Part shown: positions 1 to 8,732 of the stretch, piece after piece
How the letters are laid out: every line of letters begins with the position of its first letter
Numbering within the stretch: the first letter of the stretch is position 1
Program-made: the position numbers and the translations under genes
Notes under the pieces: generated by a model
The model's database searches: none
The model's input: the letters and a program-made list of their open reading frames with translations, nothing else
Told to the model about the DNA's origin: nothing
Assembly: GCA_020636775.1 (NCBI GenBank)
Contig: JACJXF010000003.1
Location: 1 to 64,000, forward strand
Direction: 5' to 3'
Origin: Bacteroidales bacterium
Lineage (GTDB): Bacteria; Bacteroidota; Bacteroidia; Bacteroidales; GCA-2748055
DNA: 64,000 nucleotides

Positions 1-1181
1 CAAAAACCGGCGCTATTGCCGTTGGTGCCAGGGATTTTCTGATAGCCTACAATATAAATCTGAATACAACTTCTGTTCGTCGTGCCAATGCCATTGCATT
101 TGATATTCGTGAGAAAGGAAGAATTAAGAGGGAGGGTAATCCTCTTACAGGGACTGTTGTAAAGGATGAAAACGGAAACCCTGTTTACACACCCGGAAGT
201 TTGAAAGCAGTTAAAGCAATCGGGTGGTTCATTGAAGAGTATGGAATTGCCCAGATATCCATAAATCTGACTAAGCTGAAAGTTACCCCGATTCACATTG
301 CCTTTGATGAGGCCTGTAAAAAGGCAGAGGCAAGGGGGATTCGGGTTACCGGTTCTGAGCTGGTTGGACTTATACCACTCGAATCGATGCTTGAGGCCGG
401 GAGGTATTTCCTGAAAAAACAGCAGCGCTCTGTTGGTGTTTCAGATGAGGAATTAATTAAAATTGCAGTAAAATCTCTGGGTCTGAATGAACTTAATCCA
501 TTTAATCCGGCTGAAAAAATCATTGAATACAGAATCCGTTCTACATCTCCAAAACTGACTGACCTGAGTTTATACAGCTTTGTCAACGAAACGGCGTCTG
601 AATCTCCAGCCCCGGGCGGAGGTTCAGTAAGTGCAGCCATGGGTGCCATGGGTGTTGCACTTGCCTCCATGGTTGCCAATCTCTCCTCGCATAAAAAAGG
701 ATGGGATGAACGTTGGGAGGAATTCAGTGAATATGCTGAAATGGGTAAAGCACTTCAAAAGGAGCTGTTATCACTTATCGATGAAGACACTATGGCTTTT
801 AATAAAATTATGGAGGCATTTTCCATGTCAGCAAATTCAGAGATTGACAAGGCTAACAGGAAAAAAGCAATACAGGAAGCAACCTATGAAGCCACATTGG
901 TTCCTTTCCGCACGATGAAAACAGCTTACAAAGCTTTCGATTTAATAAAAGCAATGGTTCAGAAAGGTAACCCTAATTCCGTCTCAGATGCCGGAGTTGG
1001 TGCATTAGCTGTTCGGGCCTGCATAAGGGGAGCCTGGCTTAATGTTATCATTAATGCCTCTTCACTTGCAGATAAAGACAAGATTAAACCGGTTCTTACC
1101 GAAGCAGGTGAAATCCTGAAGTCGGCTGAAAAGTCTGAATCTGAAATTTTACTGGAGGTTGAAAGTAAGATCAGAGACTAA
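1..1181 (+). CDS. ftcD: Bifunctional glutamate formimidoyltransferase / formimidoyl-THF cyclodeaminase (5' partial)
   Basis: The window opens inside this gene: the reading frame is already open at base 3 and runs about 392 codons to a TAA at 1179-1181. The first part (VGARDFLIAYNINLNTT, then IEEYGIAQISINLTKLKVTP) is the C-terminal half of glutamate formimidoyltransferase, which moves the formimino group of formiminoglutamate to tetrahydrofolate. The last roughly 210 residues, from the glycine-rich SPAPGGGSVSAAMGAMG stretch onward, are the helical cyclodeaminase domain that releases ammonia and yields methenyl-THF. The two-domain fusion is the usual form in Bacteroidota and animals and belongs to histidine degradation. 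A TTG at 201 could look like a start but lies within the transferase domain, so it is internal. Other hut genes, if present, would be upstream, outside the window. Confidence 0.95.
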   Translation, partial: KTGAIAVGARDFLIAYNINLNTTSVRRANAIAFDIREKGRIKREGNPLTGTVVKDENGNPVYTPGSLKAVKAIGWFIEEYGIAQISINLTKLKVTPIHIAFDEACKKAEARGIRVTGSELVGLIPLESMLEAGRYFLKKQQRSVGVSDEELIKIAVKSLGLNELNPFNPAEKIIEYRIRSTSPKLTDLSLYSFVNETASESPAPGGGSVSAAMGAMGVALASMVANLSSHKKGWDERWEEFSEYAEMGKALQKELLSLIDEDTMAFNKIMEAFSMSANSEIDKANRKKAIQEATYEATLVPFRTMKTAYKAFDLIKAMVQKGNPNSVSDAGVGALAVRACIRGAWLNVIINASSLADKDKIKPVLTEAGEILKSAEKSESEILLEVESKIRD

Positions 1182-1626
1182 TAGGTTATCAGCTCCATTC
1201 TGATGTTAAATATTAAATTAGACATCCGGCCACGGAAGAGTAGCAGCAGTCCTGCTTTACTGATTGATTAATCCCGGGAATTCCGAAAATTTCTTAGTGT
1301 TTATTCCTTTATTTATATATATAAATATGTATGACTTAATTCGCCCTATTGATTTAGTCTAAAATCTGACATGAAGAAGATCAACTTTCAATTTGAAAGT
1401 GCTCTAAAATCACCTAAAAAAAGAGCTTTCAGGAGGCGGAGGCTTATTTATATTGAATAAAAATAACATATTTATATTATTTAACACAGTTTTGAATGTT
1501 TCCTTTTTCATGGGGATCTCTTGGAAGAGCCTGTATTTGCTCAATCTTAGGAGGAAGTTAAATTTCCGCTGTAAAATCCCTTCACAGACGATAATCCTCC
1601 TTATCCCTCACTTAGTCTGCAATTTG
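1182..1626. other. AT-rich intergenic region before the SusC operon
   Basis: This stretch between ftcD and the SusC operon promoter has no convincing gene. A 72-codon frame at 1453-1671 has a Phe/Leu/Ile-rich, low-complexity translation and runs through the promoter, so it is not called. The visible structure is an odd palindrome at 1384-1400, listed separately. No factor-independent terminator is obvious after ftcD. Confidence 0.6.
1384..1400. promoter_or_regulatory. 17-bp odd palindrome, possible operator
   Basis: ACTTTCAA and its exact reverse complement TTGAAAGT flank a single central T. It lies about 230 bp upstream of the SusC promoter core, in the 5' direction. Such symmetry fits a dimeric regulator site, but the distance to the promoter is large and no regulator gene is adjacent, so the role is a guess. 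Confidence 0.3.
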
Positions 1627-1657
1627 TTTGTTGTTTTGATTTTTTTTTATAGTTTTG
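1627..1657 (+). promoter_or_regulatory. Consensus Bacteroidota promoter of the SusC/SusD operon
   Basis: TTTG at 1627-1630, exactly 19 bases, then TAGTTTTG at 1650-1657, a full match to the TTTG-N19-TAnnTTTG form used by the primary sigma factor of this phylum. Transcription would start near 1664, leaving an AT-rich leader of roughly 47 bases before the SusC ATG at 1711. Confidence 0.75.
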
Positions 1658-1710
1658 GCATCATAGAATAATTCTATTATTAACTATTTATAAACCTAAA
1701 ATTTTTATCT

Positions 1711-4700
1711 ATGAAAAGATTTACAGTTTTACTGGCATTCTTTGTGTTTGTAGGTTTCCAGGCTTTACAGGCACAGAATGTACAGATCACGGGTAATGTG
1801 ACCAGTGCCGATGACGGGTCGCCACTACCCGGGGTGTCGGTTGTAGTTAAAGGAACTACGATAGGGACAGTTACTAATTTTAACGGTGACTATGAACTGT
1901 CTGTTCCTCAAAGCGCAAGCACACTTAGCTTCAGCTTTGTTGGTATGACACCACAGGATGTAGCTATCGAGGGCAGAACTATAATTGACCTGGTGATGGA
2001 GTCCGATGCCCTTGATATAGCTGAAGTTGTGGTTACAGCTCTTGGTGTATCAAGAGAAAAGAAATCACTCGGTTATTCCGTTCAGGATGTTTCCGGTGAG
2101 GACCTTTCAAAAGCCCGTGAGCAAAACATCATCAATTCATTATCAGGTAGGGTTGCAGGAGCACAGATTACCAGTAGCTCCGGTGCTGTAGGTGCATCTA
2201 CCAGAATTGTTCTTAGAGGTGCTTCCTCCCTTGGTGGTAACAACCAGCCTCTTTTTGTAGTTGACGGTATTCCTATCGACAACTCCAATATGGGTGGAAC
2301 AGGTAACGAATCAGTTAACAGAGGTAACGGTGCTGCCGACATCAACCCTAACGATGTTGAAAAAATGACCGTACTGAAAGGACCGAACGCTGCTGCACTT
2401 TATGGTTCACGTGCATCAAACGGTGTAATTATTATTGAAACCAAAACTGGAAAAGGTACAAAAGGAATTGGCGTTACAGTTAGTAACAACACTTCTTTCG
2501 AGACCCCACTCAGGCTGCCTGATTATCAGAACGGCTATGGACAGGGTTCCGGTGGTGCATTTTCATATGTTGATGGTAGTGGAGGTGGTATTAATGACGG
2601 AACTGACGAAAGTTGGGGTCCTGCTTTAGACGGCCGCCTGATTCCTCAGTGGAATTCACCGATTGTTGGAGGTGTTCGCCAGGCTACACCATGGGTTGCT
2701 CATCCTAACAATGTTAAAGATTTCTTCGAAACAGGTCATACTGTATCTACCAACGTTGCAGTACAGGGCGGAAGTGATAAATCAAATTTCCGTATGTCTT
2801 ATACTGATACCCAACAAAAAGGTATGGTACCTAATACAGATCTTAATAAAAAGAATCTGAGTTTGAACGGTAGCCTTAATGTTACTAATAAATTATCAGT
2901 TAGTGCAGGCGCAACATATGTAAACTCATTTTCTGACAACTTACCAGGTTATGGTTATAGCGCACAGAACGTTATGCAGCAGTTCATCTGGGCAGGTCGT
3001 TCAACCGATATTCCTGATCTGAAAGTATATACAAATCCTGATGGTTCCAAGAGAAACTGGAACTATAACTATCATAACAACCCTTATTTCACTCTTTATG
3101 AAAACTTAAACAGTATGCAGAGAGAGAGATTTATGGGTAATGCAAAAGCTACCTATCAGTTTACTGACTGGTTAAGCGGATTTGTAAGAACAGGTGGTGA
3201 TATCTATTCAAACATCAATACTGAAAAGGTTGCTGCAACTGATATCGATACTCCAACCGGATCTTATTTCGAATCATCCAGAACTTACAGGGAGATTAAC
3301 TCAGACTTCCTCTTCACTGCTGCAAAACAGATGAACCAGGATCTTTATCTCTCATTAAGTGCAGGAGGTAGCCGTCAGGATTACAGCTATCATTATGCCA
3401 GCGGTGCTGCAAATGAATTGGCTATTCCTGGTGTTTATAACGTAGCTAACTCAGCCGTTCCTCAGGTTGCTTCAAACAACTCAAGCCTTAAAAGAACAAA
3501 TTCCTTGTACTTTGCAGGTCAGGTTGCTTTGAAAAACGCTCTCTTCCTTGATGTTACCGGTAGAAATGACTGGTCAAGCGCACTTCCTGATGGAAATAAC
3601 AGCTATTTCTATCCTTCTGTAACTTTAAGCGGCATCTTTACCGATCTTCTGAATATGGATTCCAATGTTCTTAACTTTGGTAAGGTAAGAGCTTCATGGG
3701 CAAAGGTTGGTTCTGATACTAATCCATATTCATTGCTTCCTACTCTTAGCTTCGGTGACGGATGGAATGCAAGTACAAAAATCCTGAATCAGTTTGTTCC
3801 AAATAACCTTCCTAACGAAGGTCTGAAGCCTGAATTCAAAACCTCATTGGAATTTGGTCTTGAATTGAAATTCTTCAACAACCGTTTGGGTTTGGATGCT
3901 ACTTATTATGATGCTTCTACAACAGATCAGATCATTAATATCCCGATCTCTGCTGCCAGTGGTTATACTTCAAAAACCATCAATGCAGGAGAAATCACCA
4001 ATAAGGGTGTTGAGGCTATGATTTATGTAACCCCTGTTAAAACGAAAGACTTCTCATGGGATATCACTATCAACTATGCTAAGAACAACAACCAGGTTGT
4101 TTCTCTTGCAGAAGGTGTTGAGCGTTATGTTCTTGGTTCATACTGGAGTCTCCAGGTTATGGCTATCCCCGGCGAACCTTATGGTTCACTTTATGGATAT
4201 GACCTTAAACGTGATCCCCAAGGAAACATCCTGAATACTAACGGTCTTCCTTCACAGGGTGATCTTAAGATTCTGGGTAATTACCAGCCAGACTGGATTG
4301 GCGGTCTCAAAAATGACCTGAGATACAAGAATCTTTCTTTAGGAGTTTTAATTGACACAAGACAGGGTGGTGAACTTTATTCCATGACAACTACATGGGG
4401 TCGCTATGCCGGAGTTCTTGAAGAAACTCTTCTTGGAAGATCAGATGGTATCGTTGGAGAAGGTACAATGCAGGCTTCTGATGGTAGCTACGTACCAAAC
4501 AACGTTGTTGTAACTGCTGAAGAGTATAATAAGGCAGCTTTTGTAAACAGTGTTGCATACCCAAGTGTATTTGATGCCAGTTATATTAAATTACGCGAAG
4601 TAACTTTAGGTTATACATTTAATAAATTCAATAACCTTCCAATCAACAGTCTTAGCGTATCTTTCGTAGGCAGAAATCTTGCTCTTCTTTGGGCTAAAGT

Positions 4701-4812
4701 TCCTCATATTGATCCTGAAACTTCTTTTGATAATACCAACGTTCAGGGTCTGGAATTTGGACAATTACCTTCAGCAAGAAGCTTAGGATTTAATGTAAGT
4801 GTTAATTTTTAA
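1711..4812 (+). CDS. SusC/RagA-family TonB-linked outer-membrane receptor
   Basis: A 1033-residue TonB-dependent receptor of the SusC type, which pulls a ligand captured by its SusD partner across the outer membrane using TonB energy. Residues 1-21 are a signal peptide ending in LQAQ. Next comes a carboxypeptidase-regulatory-like beta-sandwich (about 22-105; GSPLPGVSVVVKGTTIGT), then the plug domain (about 120-240; VVDGIPIDNS, LKGPNAAALYGSRASNGVI), then the beta-barrel ending in an aromatic residue (SLGFNVSVNF), the usual outer-membrane assembly signal. It is first in an operon, 24 bases before the SusD-like gene. No glycoside hydrolase or sigma/anti-sigma pair is nearby, so the ligand cannot be named and need not be a glycan. 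Confidence 0.95.
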   Translation: MKRFTVLLAFFVFVGFQALQAQNVQITGNVTSADDGSPLPGVSVVVKGTTIGTVTNFNGDYELSVPQSASTLSFSFVGMTPQDVAIEGRTIIDLVMESDALDIAEVVVTALGVSREKKSLGYSVQDVSGEDLSKAREQNIINSLSGRVAGAQITSSSGAVGASTRIVLRGASSLGGNNQPLFVVDGIPIDNSNMGGTGNESVNRGNGAADINPNDVEKMTVLKGPNAAALYGSRASNGVIIIETKTGKGTKGIGVTVSNNTSFETPLRLPDYQNGYGQGSGGAFSYVDGSGGGINDGTDESWGPALDGRLIPQWNSPIVGGVRQATPWVAHPNNVKDFFETGHTVSTNVAVQGGSDKSNFRMSYTDTQQKGMVPNTDLNKKNLSLNGSLNVTNKLSVSAGATYVNSFSDNLPGYGYSAQNVMQQFIWAGRSTDIPDLKVYTNPDGSKRNWNYNYHNNPYFTLYENLNSMQRERFMGNAKATYQFTDWLSGFVRTGGDIYSNINTEKVAATDIDTPTGSYFESSRTYREINSDFLFTAAKQMNQDLYLSLSAGGSRQDYSYHYASGAANELAIPGVYNVANSAVPQVASNNSSLKRTNSLYFAGQVALKNALFLDVTGRNDWSSALPDGNNSYFYPSVTLSGIFTDLLNMDSNVLNFGKVRASWAKVGSDTNPYSLLPTLSFGDGWNASTKILNQFVPNNLPNEGLKPEFKTSLEFGLELKFFNNRLGLDATYYDASTTDQIINIPISAASGYTSKTINAGEITNKGVEAMIYVTPVKTKDFSWDITINYAKNNNQVVSLAEGVERYVLGSYWSLQVMAIPGEPYGSLYGYDLKRDPQGNILNTNGLPSQGDLKILGNYQPDWIGGLKNDLRYKNLSLGVLIDTRQGGELYSMTTTWGRYAGVLEETLLGRSDGIVGEGTMQASDGSYVPNNVVVTAEEYNKAAFVNSVAYPSVFDASYIKLREVTLGYTFNKFNNLPINSLSVSFVGRNLALLWAKVPHIDPETSFDNTNVQGLEFGQLPSARSLGFNVSVNF

Positions 4813-4836
4813 GGAACTTAGAAAAAGCAATAAAAT

Positions 4837-6409
4837 ATGAAAACAATATTATTTAAAGGATTTGTCGTAGTTTTTGCCATTTCCCTGGTTCTTGCATCTT
4901 GTACCAAGGACTTTGACAAAATAAACACCAATCCAAATGAACCAGGTTTGGAGCAGGCGGTGCCCAAAATGCTGCTTCCAAACGCAATTGAAAGTATGAC
5001 CGACAGGGTTTATGAAATCTTCCTTGGCCATGAAATGGGTAACTGCTGGGTTCAGCACATGGCCAAAGTTCAGTATACAGACGAGGATCGTTATATCCCG
5101 CGTATTTCTGTTATCAATAATACCTGGAGTAGCTTTTATGCTGCAAACGGTATGGATATTGCACTTTTGAAAAAAGTTTCAACTCAGAACGGACTTGATA
5201 ATTACAAAGGTGTTGCCTTAGTTTTGGAAGCTTATGTAACCTCTGTTCTTACTGACCTTTTCGGACCTATTCCTTACACAGAAGCATGGAGATCATCCCT
5301 CAGCGATGGTGGAATTCTTTCTCCCGCTTATGACAGTCAGGAATCCATCTATCGTACTCTTATCGCTAATCTTGACACTGCCAACATGATTCTTGGTACT
5401 GGTTCTGAAGCTGTAGAAGGAGATATTCTTTACGATGGTGATACTGATCTTTGGAAAAAATTTGCTAACTCACTCCGCATGCGTCTTATTCTTCGCATGT
5501 CAGACAGAGATGCAACTTTTGCTACAACCGAGTTAAGTAAAATGGTTGCCGATCCAGCTACTTATCCTATCATGGAAGCTAATGGAGATAATGCTCAGCT
5601 CGTTTATCTCGGATCAGCTCCAAATAACAACCCTATCAATGAAAACCGTAAGACCCGTGACGACCACAGGGTAAAGTAAAACTGTTACTGACCTGATGTG
5701 GGGCAATGCTTCTTATGTTGACTGGAGAATTACAGTTTTTGCTGAACTGGCAAACGGTGACTATGTAGGAATGCCTAATGGCCTTACTTCCGCTAAAGCT
5801 GCTGCTTATAATGGCAATGGGCTTGCAAATACTTCAAAATTAGGTGCTACCTTCACTGCTGCTACAGCTCCCGGTGTTCTTATGAGTGTTTCAGAAGTTG
5901 ATTTTATCCTTGCTGAAGCTGCTCATAAAAATTATATTCCTGGTGGCGATGCGGATGCTGAAAAATTCTATTTCAAAGGGATTGATGATTCTTACAATCA
6001 ATGGGGTGATGACATCTTTGCAAATGTTACCGATCTTTTCGGTGAGATTCCTGATACTTCATCTGTTGATCCACAACCTATTACCGATGCAAGTGGATTA
6101 GCTTTGGACTTCTATTTAAATGATGACTATGCCTGGGATGCTTCAAAAGCAATGGAACTTATCGGAACTCAGAAATGGGTTGCTATGTTCGACCAGGGTC
6201 TTCAGTCTTGGTTTGAGTGGAGACGTCTCGGATATCCGGTACTTACCCCTGCTGAAGACGGTGTTAATGGCGGAAAAATTCCTGTAAGGGTGATCTATCC
6301 TTCGGATGAATCTGCAAGAAACCCGACTAATCTTGCTGCAGGAGTTGCTCTCCTTGGCGGTGCTGATGATCTCAACACCCGCGTTTGGTGGGATACTCAG
6401 GATAATTAA
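4837..6409 (+). pseudogene. SusD/RagB-like surface lipoprotein, reading frame broken by one base
   Basis: SusD-like lipoprotein, the ligand-binding lid of the SusC channel. The start has a lipoprotein signal with its cysteine in LASCTKD, followed by the FDKINTNPNEP stretch typical of the SusD_like_2 family. The first frame (4837-5679) stops at TAA 5677-5679 after DDHRVK. The second frame carries on as SKTVTDLMWGNASYVDW and ends at 6409. Removing one A from the AAA run at 5673-5675 restores a single protein of about 523 residues, the normal family length. Both halves keep good family character, so this is either a very recent mutation or a sequencing error in an A-rich stretch. If real, the truncated lipoprotein would lack its C-terminal half, and the uptake system is probably impaired. 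Confidence 0.85.
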
Positions 6410-6448
6410 TTCGATTTTCAATTTTAATTAACGAAATTTTAAAATAAT

Positions 6449-7321
6449 ATGAAAAATATATTTAAAAGATCAATCTGGGTATCATCTGTATTTTTGCTGA
6501 TGTTCACAATGAACTCATGCTTACAGAATACAGACCTGGTAACCGAGAATGCAAAAAACGGAGGACTTGTTGTCCCTTCCGGACTTGTACCTTATAAACT
6601 GGGTGTTAGCCCTGCTGCTGAAATCAGCTTTACTGTTCCTAAAGGAGCTCCTGTAAAGACTGTTAAGGTTTCTTATTACTATATGAGAATGTCCGATACA
6701 GTTGCTTCTAACACCTTATCGTTCGATGTTGCCATCGATGGTGCTAATGCTACTGAAGCTGTAACGAAGAATCTTTCTTATACCTGGTCACAGCTGATCG
6801 CTGGTATCGTTCTTCCTTCAGCTCCTCAGATTCCTGCTACTGATGTTGACCCCACTATCGCTGCATTTATCGGCGATTATTGGGAATTCAGCTATACCAG
6901 TATCATGGAAGACGGAAGAGAAATTGTAAATAACTCAACGACTTTGGTATCTATTGCCAACTTCTTTGCTGGTACTTATAATGTTACTCTTCTGTATTTC
7001 CACCCGACTGCCGGCGGTACTTATCCTACCTCTGCATACGGTGGTGTAAGATCTCTGAAACTTGATCTTACTCCGACTTCACCTTACGATTGCTGGACAT
7101 ATTTCGGTGTTTGGACAGACAATATGATTAATATTCATATTGATGCTACCAATGCTGTTACTATCACATTCGACAGGGCTGACGGTGTTTCAGGTGATCC
7201 ATATGATGCAACTAACCTGAATACTTACGATCCTGCAACAGGTGTAATTCAGATCTACTACCACTATTATGGTGCAAGTGGCCCAAGGATTTTCTGGGAA
7301 ACATTTACTCCTAAACAGTAG
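6449..7321 (+). CDS. Lipoprotein of the SusC/SusD operon, function unknown
   Basis: A 290-residue predicted lipoprotein: hydrophobic signal followed by the cysteine in MNSCLQNTD near residue 24. The rest is rich in Thr, Ser, Tyr and beta-prone segments, without an enzyme motif that I recognise. It starts 39 bases after the SusD frame and is the last gene before a strong terminator. That is the position held by SusE/SusF-like accessory surface lipoproteins in other operons of this kind, so a ligand-binding or surface-display role is inferred from context only. Confidence 0.75.
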   Translation: MKNIFKRSIWVSSVFLLMFTMNSCLQNTDLVTENAKNGGLVVPSGLVPYKLGVSPAAEISFTVPKGAPVKTVKVSYYYMRMSDTVASNTLSFDVAIDGANATEAVTKNLSYTWSQLIAGIVLPSAPQIPATDVDPTIAAFIGDYWEFSYTSIMEDGREIVNNSTTLVSIANFFAGTYNVTLLYFHPTAGGTYPTSAYGGVRSLKLDLTPTSPYDCWTYFGVWTDNMINIHIDATNAVTITFDRADGVSGDPYDATNLNTYDPATGVIQIYYHYYGASGPRIFWETFTPKQ

Positions 7322-7340
7322 ATATATTTCTAATAAAAAA

Positions 7341-7371
7341 GAGACCGTCCCAAAAGGGCGGTCTTTTTTTT
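7341..7371 (+). terminator. Factor-independent terminator of the SusC/SusD operon
   Basis: Eight-base-pair stem GACCGTCC / GGGCGGTC (one G-U pair) at 7343-7350 and 7356-7363 with loop CAAAA, directly followed by a run of eight T. It lies 20 bases after the last operon gene. Confidence 0.9.
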
Positions 7372-7396
7372 GCCCTGAAGACTCCCATTTATTTAT

Positions 7397-7404
7397 TATA
7401 TTTG
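7397..7404 (+). promoter_or_regulatory. Probable -7 element of the cysD transcript
   Basis: TATATTTG followed by C, a full match to TAnnTTTG, in the gap after the preceding terminator. The -33 element is poor. A start near 7411 would give cysD a leader of about 180 bases, long enough for leader control, but I see no riboswitch fold that I can name. Confidence 0.45.
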
Positions 7405-7591
7405 CAGCTTCAAATTCAAAATTCATCAGGTAAATAATCAGGTTTTTTAAGCTGGAGGTAAAAAGCATACTGAAATCCTGTTAAACCTGCGGTACAAAGG
7501 TTATTAAATTAAAAATCGAAATTGCAAATCTTTGTTTTTGACCGACTGAATAAAAGAGTTTGACTTGAATATAAATTCATAGCCAAAATAT

Positions 7592-8497
7592 ATGGACAAA
7601 ACGACTTTAACTCACCTCAGAGAACTGGAATCCGAATCTATCTATGTTATCAGGGAGGTGGCAGCACAATTTGAAAAGCCTACGCTGCTTTTTTCCGGAG
7701 GGAAAGATTCTATTGTAATGTATTACCTGGCACGTAAAGCATTCTGGCCTATGCCGGTTCCTTTCCCCTGTTTGCATATTGACACAGGGCATAACTTTCC
7801 TGAAACGCTTACCTTTCGGGATGAGTTAATGGAAAAAACCGGAGGGAAAGTCATTGTGCGCCTTGTTCAGGATTCTATTGACAAAGGAAGAGCTGTGGAA
7901 GAAAAAGGCTTCAATGCCAGCAGAAATGTCCTTCAAACGGTTACTTTGCTAGATGCTATAGAAGAATATAAATTCGACTGTGCACTAGGTGGCGGTCGGA
8001 GAGATGAGGAGAAGGCCAGAGCCAAGGAAAGGTTTTTCTCACATCGTGACGAATTTGGACAATGGGACCCTAAAAATCAACGCCCTGAACTCTGGAATAT
8101 ATTTAATGGTAAGAAAAATATGGGCGAGCACTTCAGAGTTTTCCCAATTTCTAACTGGACAGAGATGGATGTGTGGCAATATATATTTCTGGAGGATATA
8201 GAAATACCTGATTTGTATTTTACTCATAAGCGGGAGGTTTTCTTCCGGGATGGTGTTTGGCTGGCTAAGGCTCCTTTCCTTGAAATGAAAGATTCCGAAA
8301 AAGCTGAAATGCTGGATGTACGATGCCGTACCATTGGTGATATCACCTGCACCGGCTTAACATTGTCTACTGCCAATTCACTTGAAGATATCATTAATGA
8401 AGTAGCTGCCACCCGCGTTACCGAAAGAGGTGGCCGATACGATGATAAGCGCTCTGAGGCTGCGATGGAAGACAGGAAGAAGGAAGGGTATTTTTAG
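7592..8497 (+). CDS. cysD: Sulfate adenylyltransferase subunit 2
   Basis: The 301-residue catalytic subunit of ATP sulfurylase, which forms adenosine 5'-phosphosulfate from sulfate and ATP in assimilation. The PP-loop SGGKDS is at residues 35-40, and the family signature region GGGRRDEEKARAKERFFS lies near residue 135. Length matches the family (about 300). It works as a complex with the GTPase CysN, encoded 235 bases downstream in the same direction. That gap is unusually long for this pair and is filled with palindromes. No APS reductase or APS kinase gene is in the window. Confidence 0.97.
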   Translation: MDKTTLTHLRELESESIYVIREVAAQFEKPTLLFSGGKDSIVMYYLARKAFWPMPVPFPCLHIDTGHNFPETLTFRDELMEKTGGKVIVRLVQDSIDKGRAVEEKGFNASRNVLQTVTLLDAIEEYKFDCALGGGRRDEEKARAKERFFSHRDEFGQWDPKNQRPELWNIFNGKKNMGEHFRVFPISNWTEMDVWQYIFLEDIEIPDLYFTHKREVFFRDGVWLAKAPFLEMKDSEKAEMLDVRCRTIGDITCTGLTLSTANSLEDIINEVAATRVTERGGRYDDKRSEAAMEDRKKEGYF

Positions 8498-8531
8498 GGC
8501 GTAATTGCCTGCCTGCCGGTAGCCAGGAGTA

Positions 8532-8555
8532 AATTTCTGCCAGCTGGCAGAAATT
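8532..8555. repeat. 24-bp perfect palindrome between cysD and cysN
   Basis: The half-site AATTTCTGCCAG is followed immediately by its exact reverse complement, with no spacer. Just before it, 8508-8527 (CCTGCCTGCCGGTAGCCAGG) is a second imperfect GC-rich inverted repeat. The structure could be an RNA hairpin, a mobile repeat remnant or a protein site. Confidence 0.7.
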
Positions 8556-8587
8556 GCTTCACCAGATATCTGAAAGCGCAAAATTAA

Positions 8588-8689
8588 GCCCCAATGGGGC
8601 GACATCATATAATACCGGGCGAAGCCCTGTTTAAACCAAAAGCCCTGTAAGGGCGAAAGCTTTAATTAACAAATAAGCCCTAACAAGGC
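8588..8689. repeat. Cluster of short GCCC/GGGC inverted repeats (REP-like)
   Basis: Four small stem-loops share a GCCC core: GCCCCAATGGGGC (8588-8600), GGGCGAAGCCC (8617-8627), GCCCTGTAAGGGC (8642-8654) and the weaker GCCCTAACAAGGC (8677-8689). They are spaced about 25-35 bases apart, alternate in orientation and are joined by AT-rich linkers with recurring GGCGAA. This resembles the intergenic REP-type repeats of Bacteroidota. They fall within an otherwise co-directional cysD-cysN operon. Confidence 0.65.
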
Positions 8690-8732
8690 GAAATAATTAT
8701 ACTAAAATATCTGAAACGGATAACATACTATT

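Noticed and set aside
1453..1671. 72-codon frame upstream of SusC
   Set aside because: Low-complexity Phe/Leu/Ile translation in an AT-rich leader that overlaps a full-consensus promoter.
5671..5690. Programmed ribosomal frameshift in the SusD-like gene
   Set aside because: The needed +1 shift at GTA-AAG-TAA has no known slippery codon pair or stimulatory structure, and the family is not known for recoding.
1711..7321. Polysaccharide utilisation locus
   Set aside because: SusC/SusD are present, but no glycoside hydrolase, sulfatase, sensor or sigma/anti-sigma genes lie nearby, so the substrate cannot be called a glycan.
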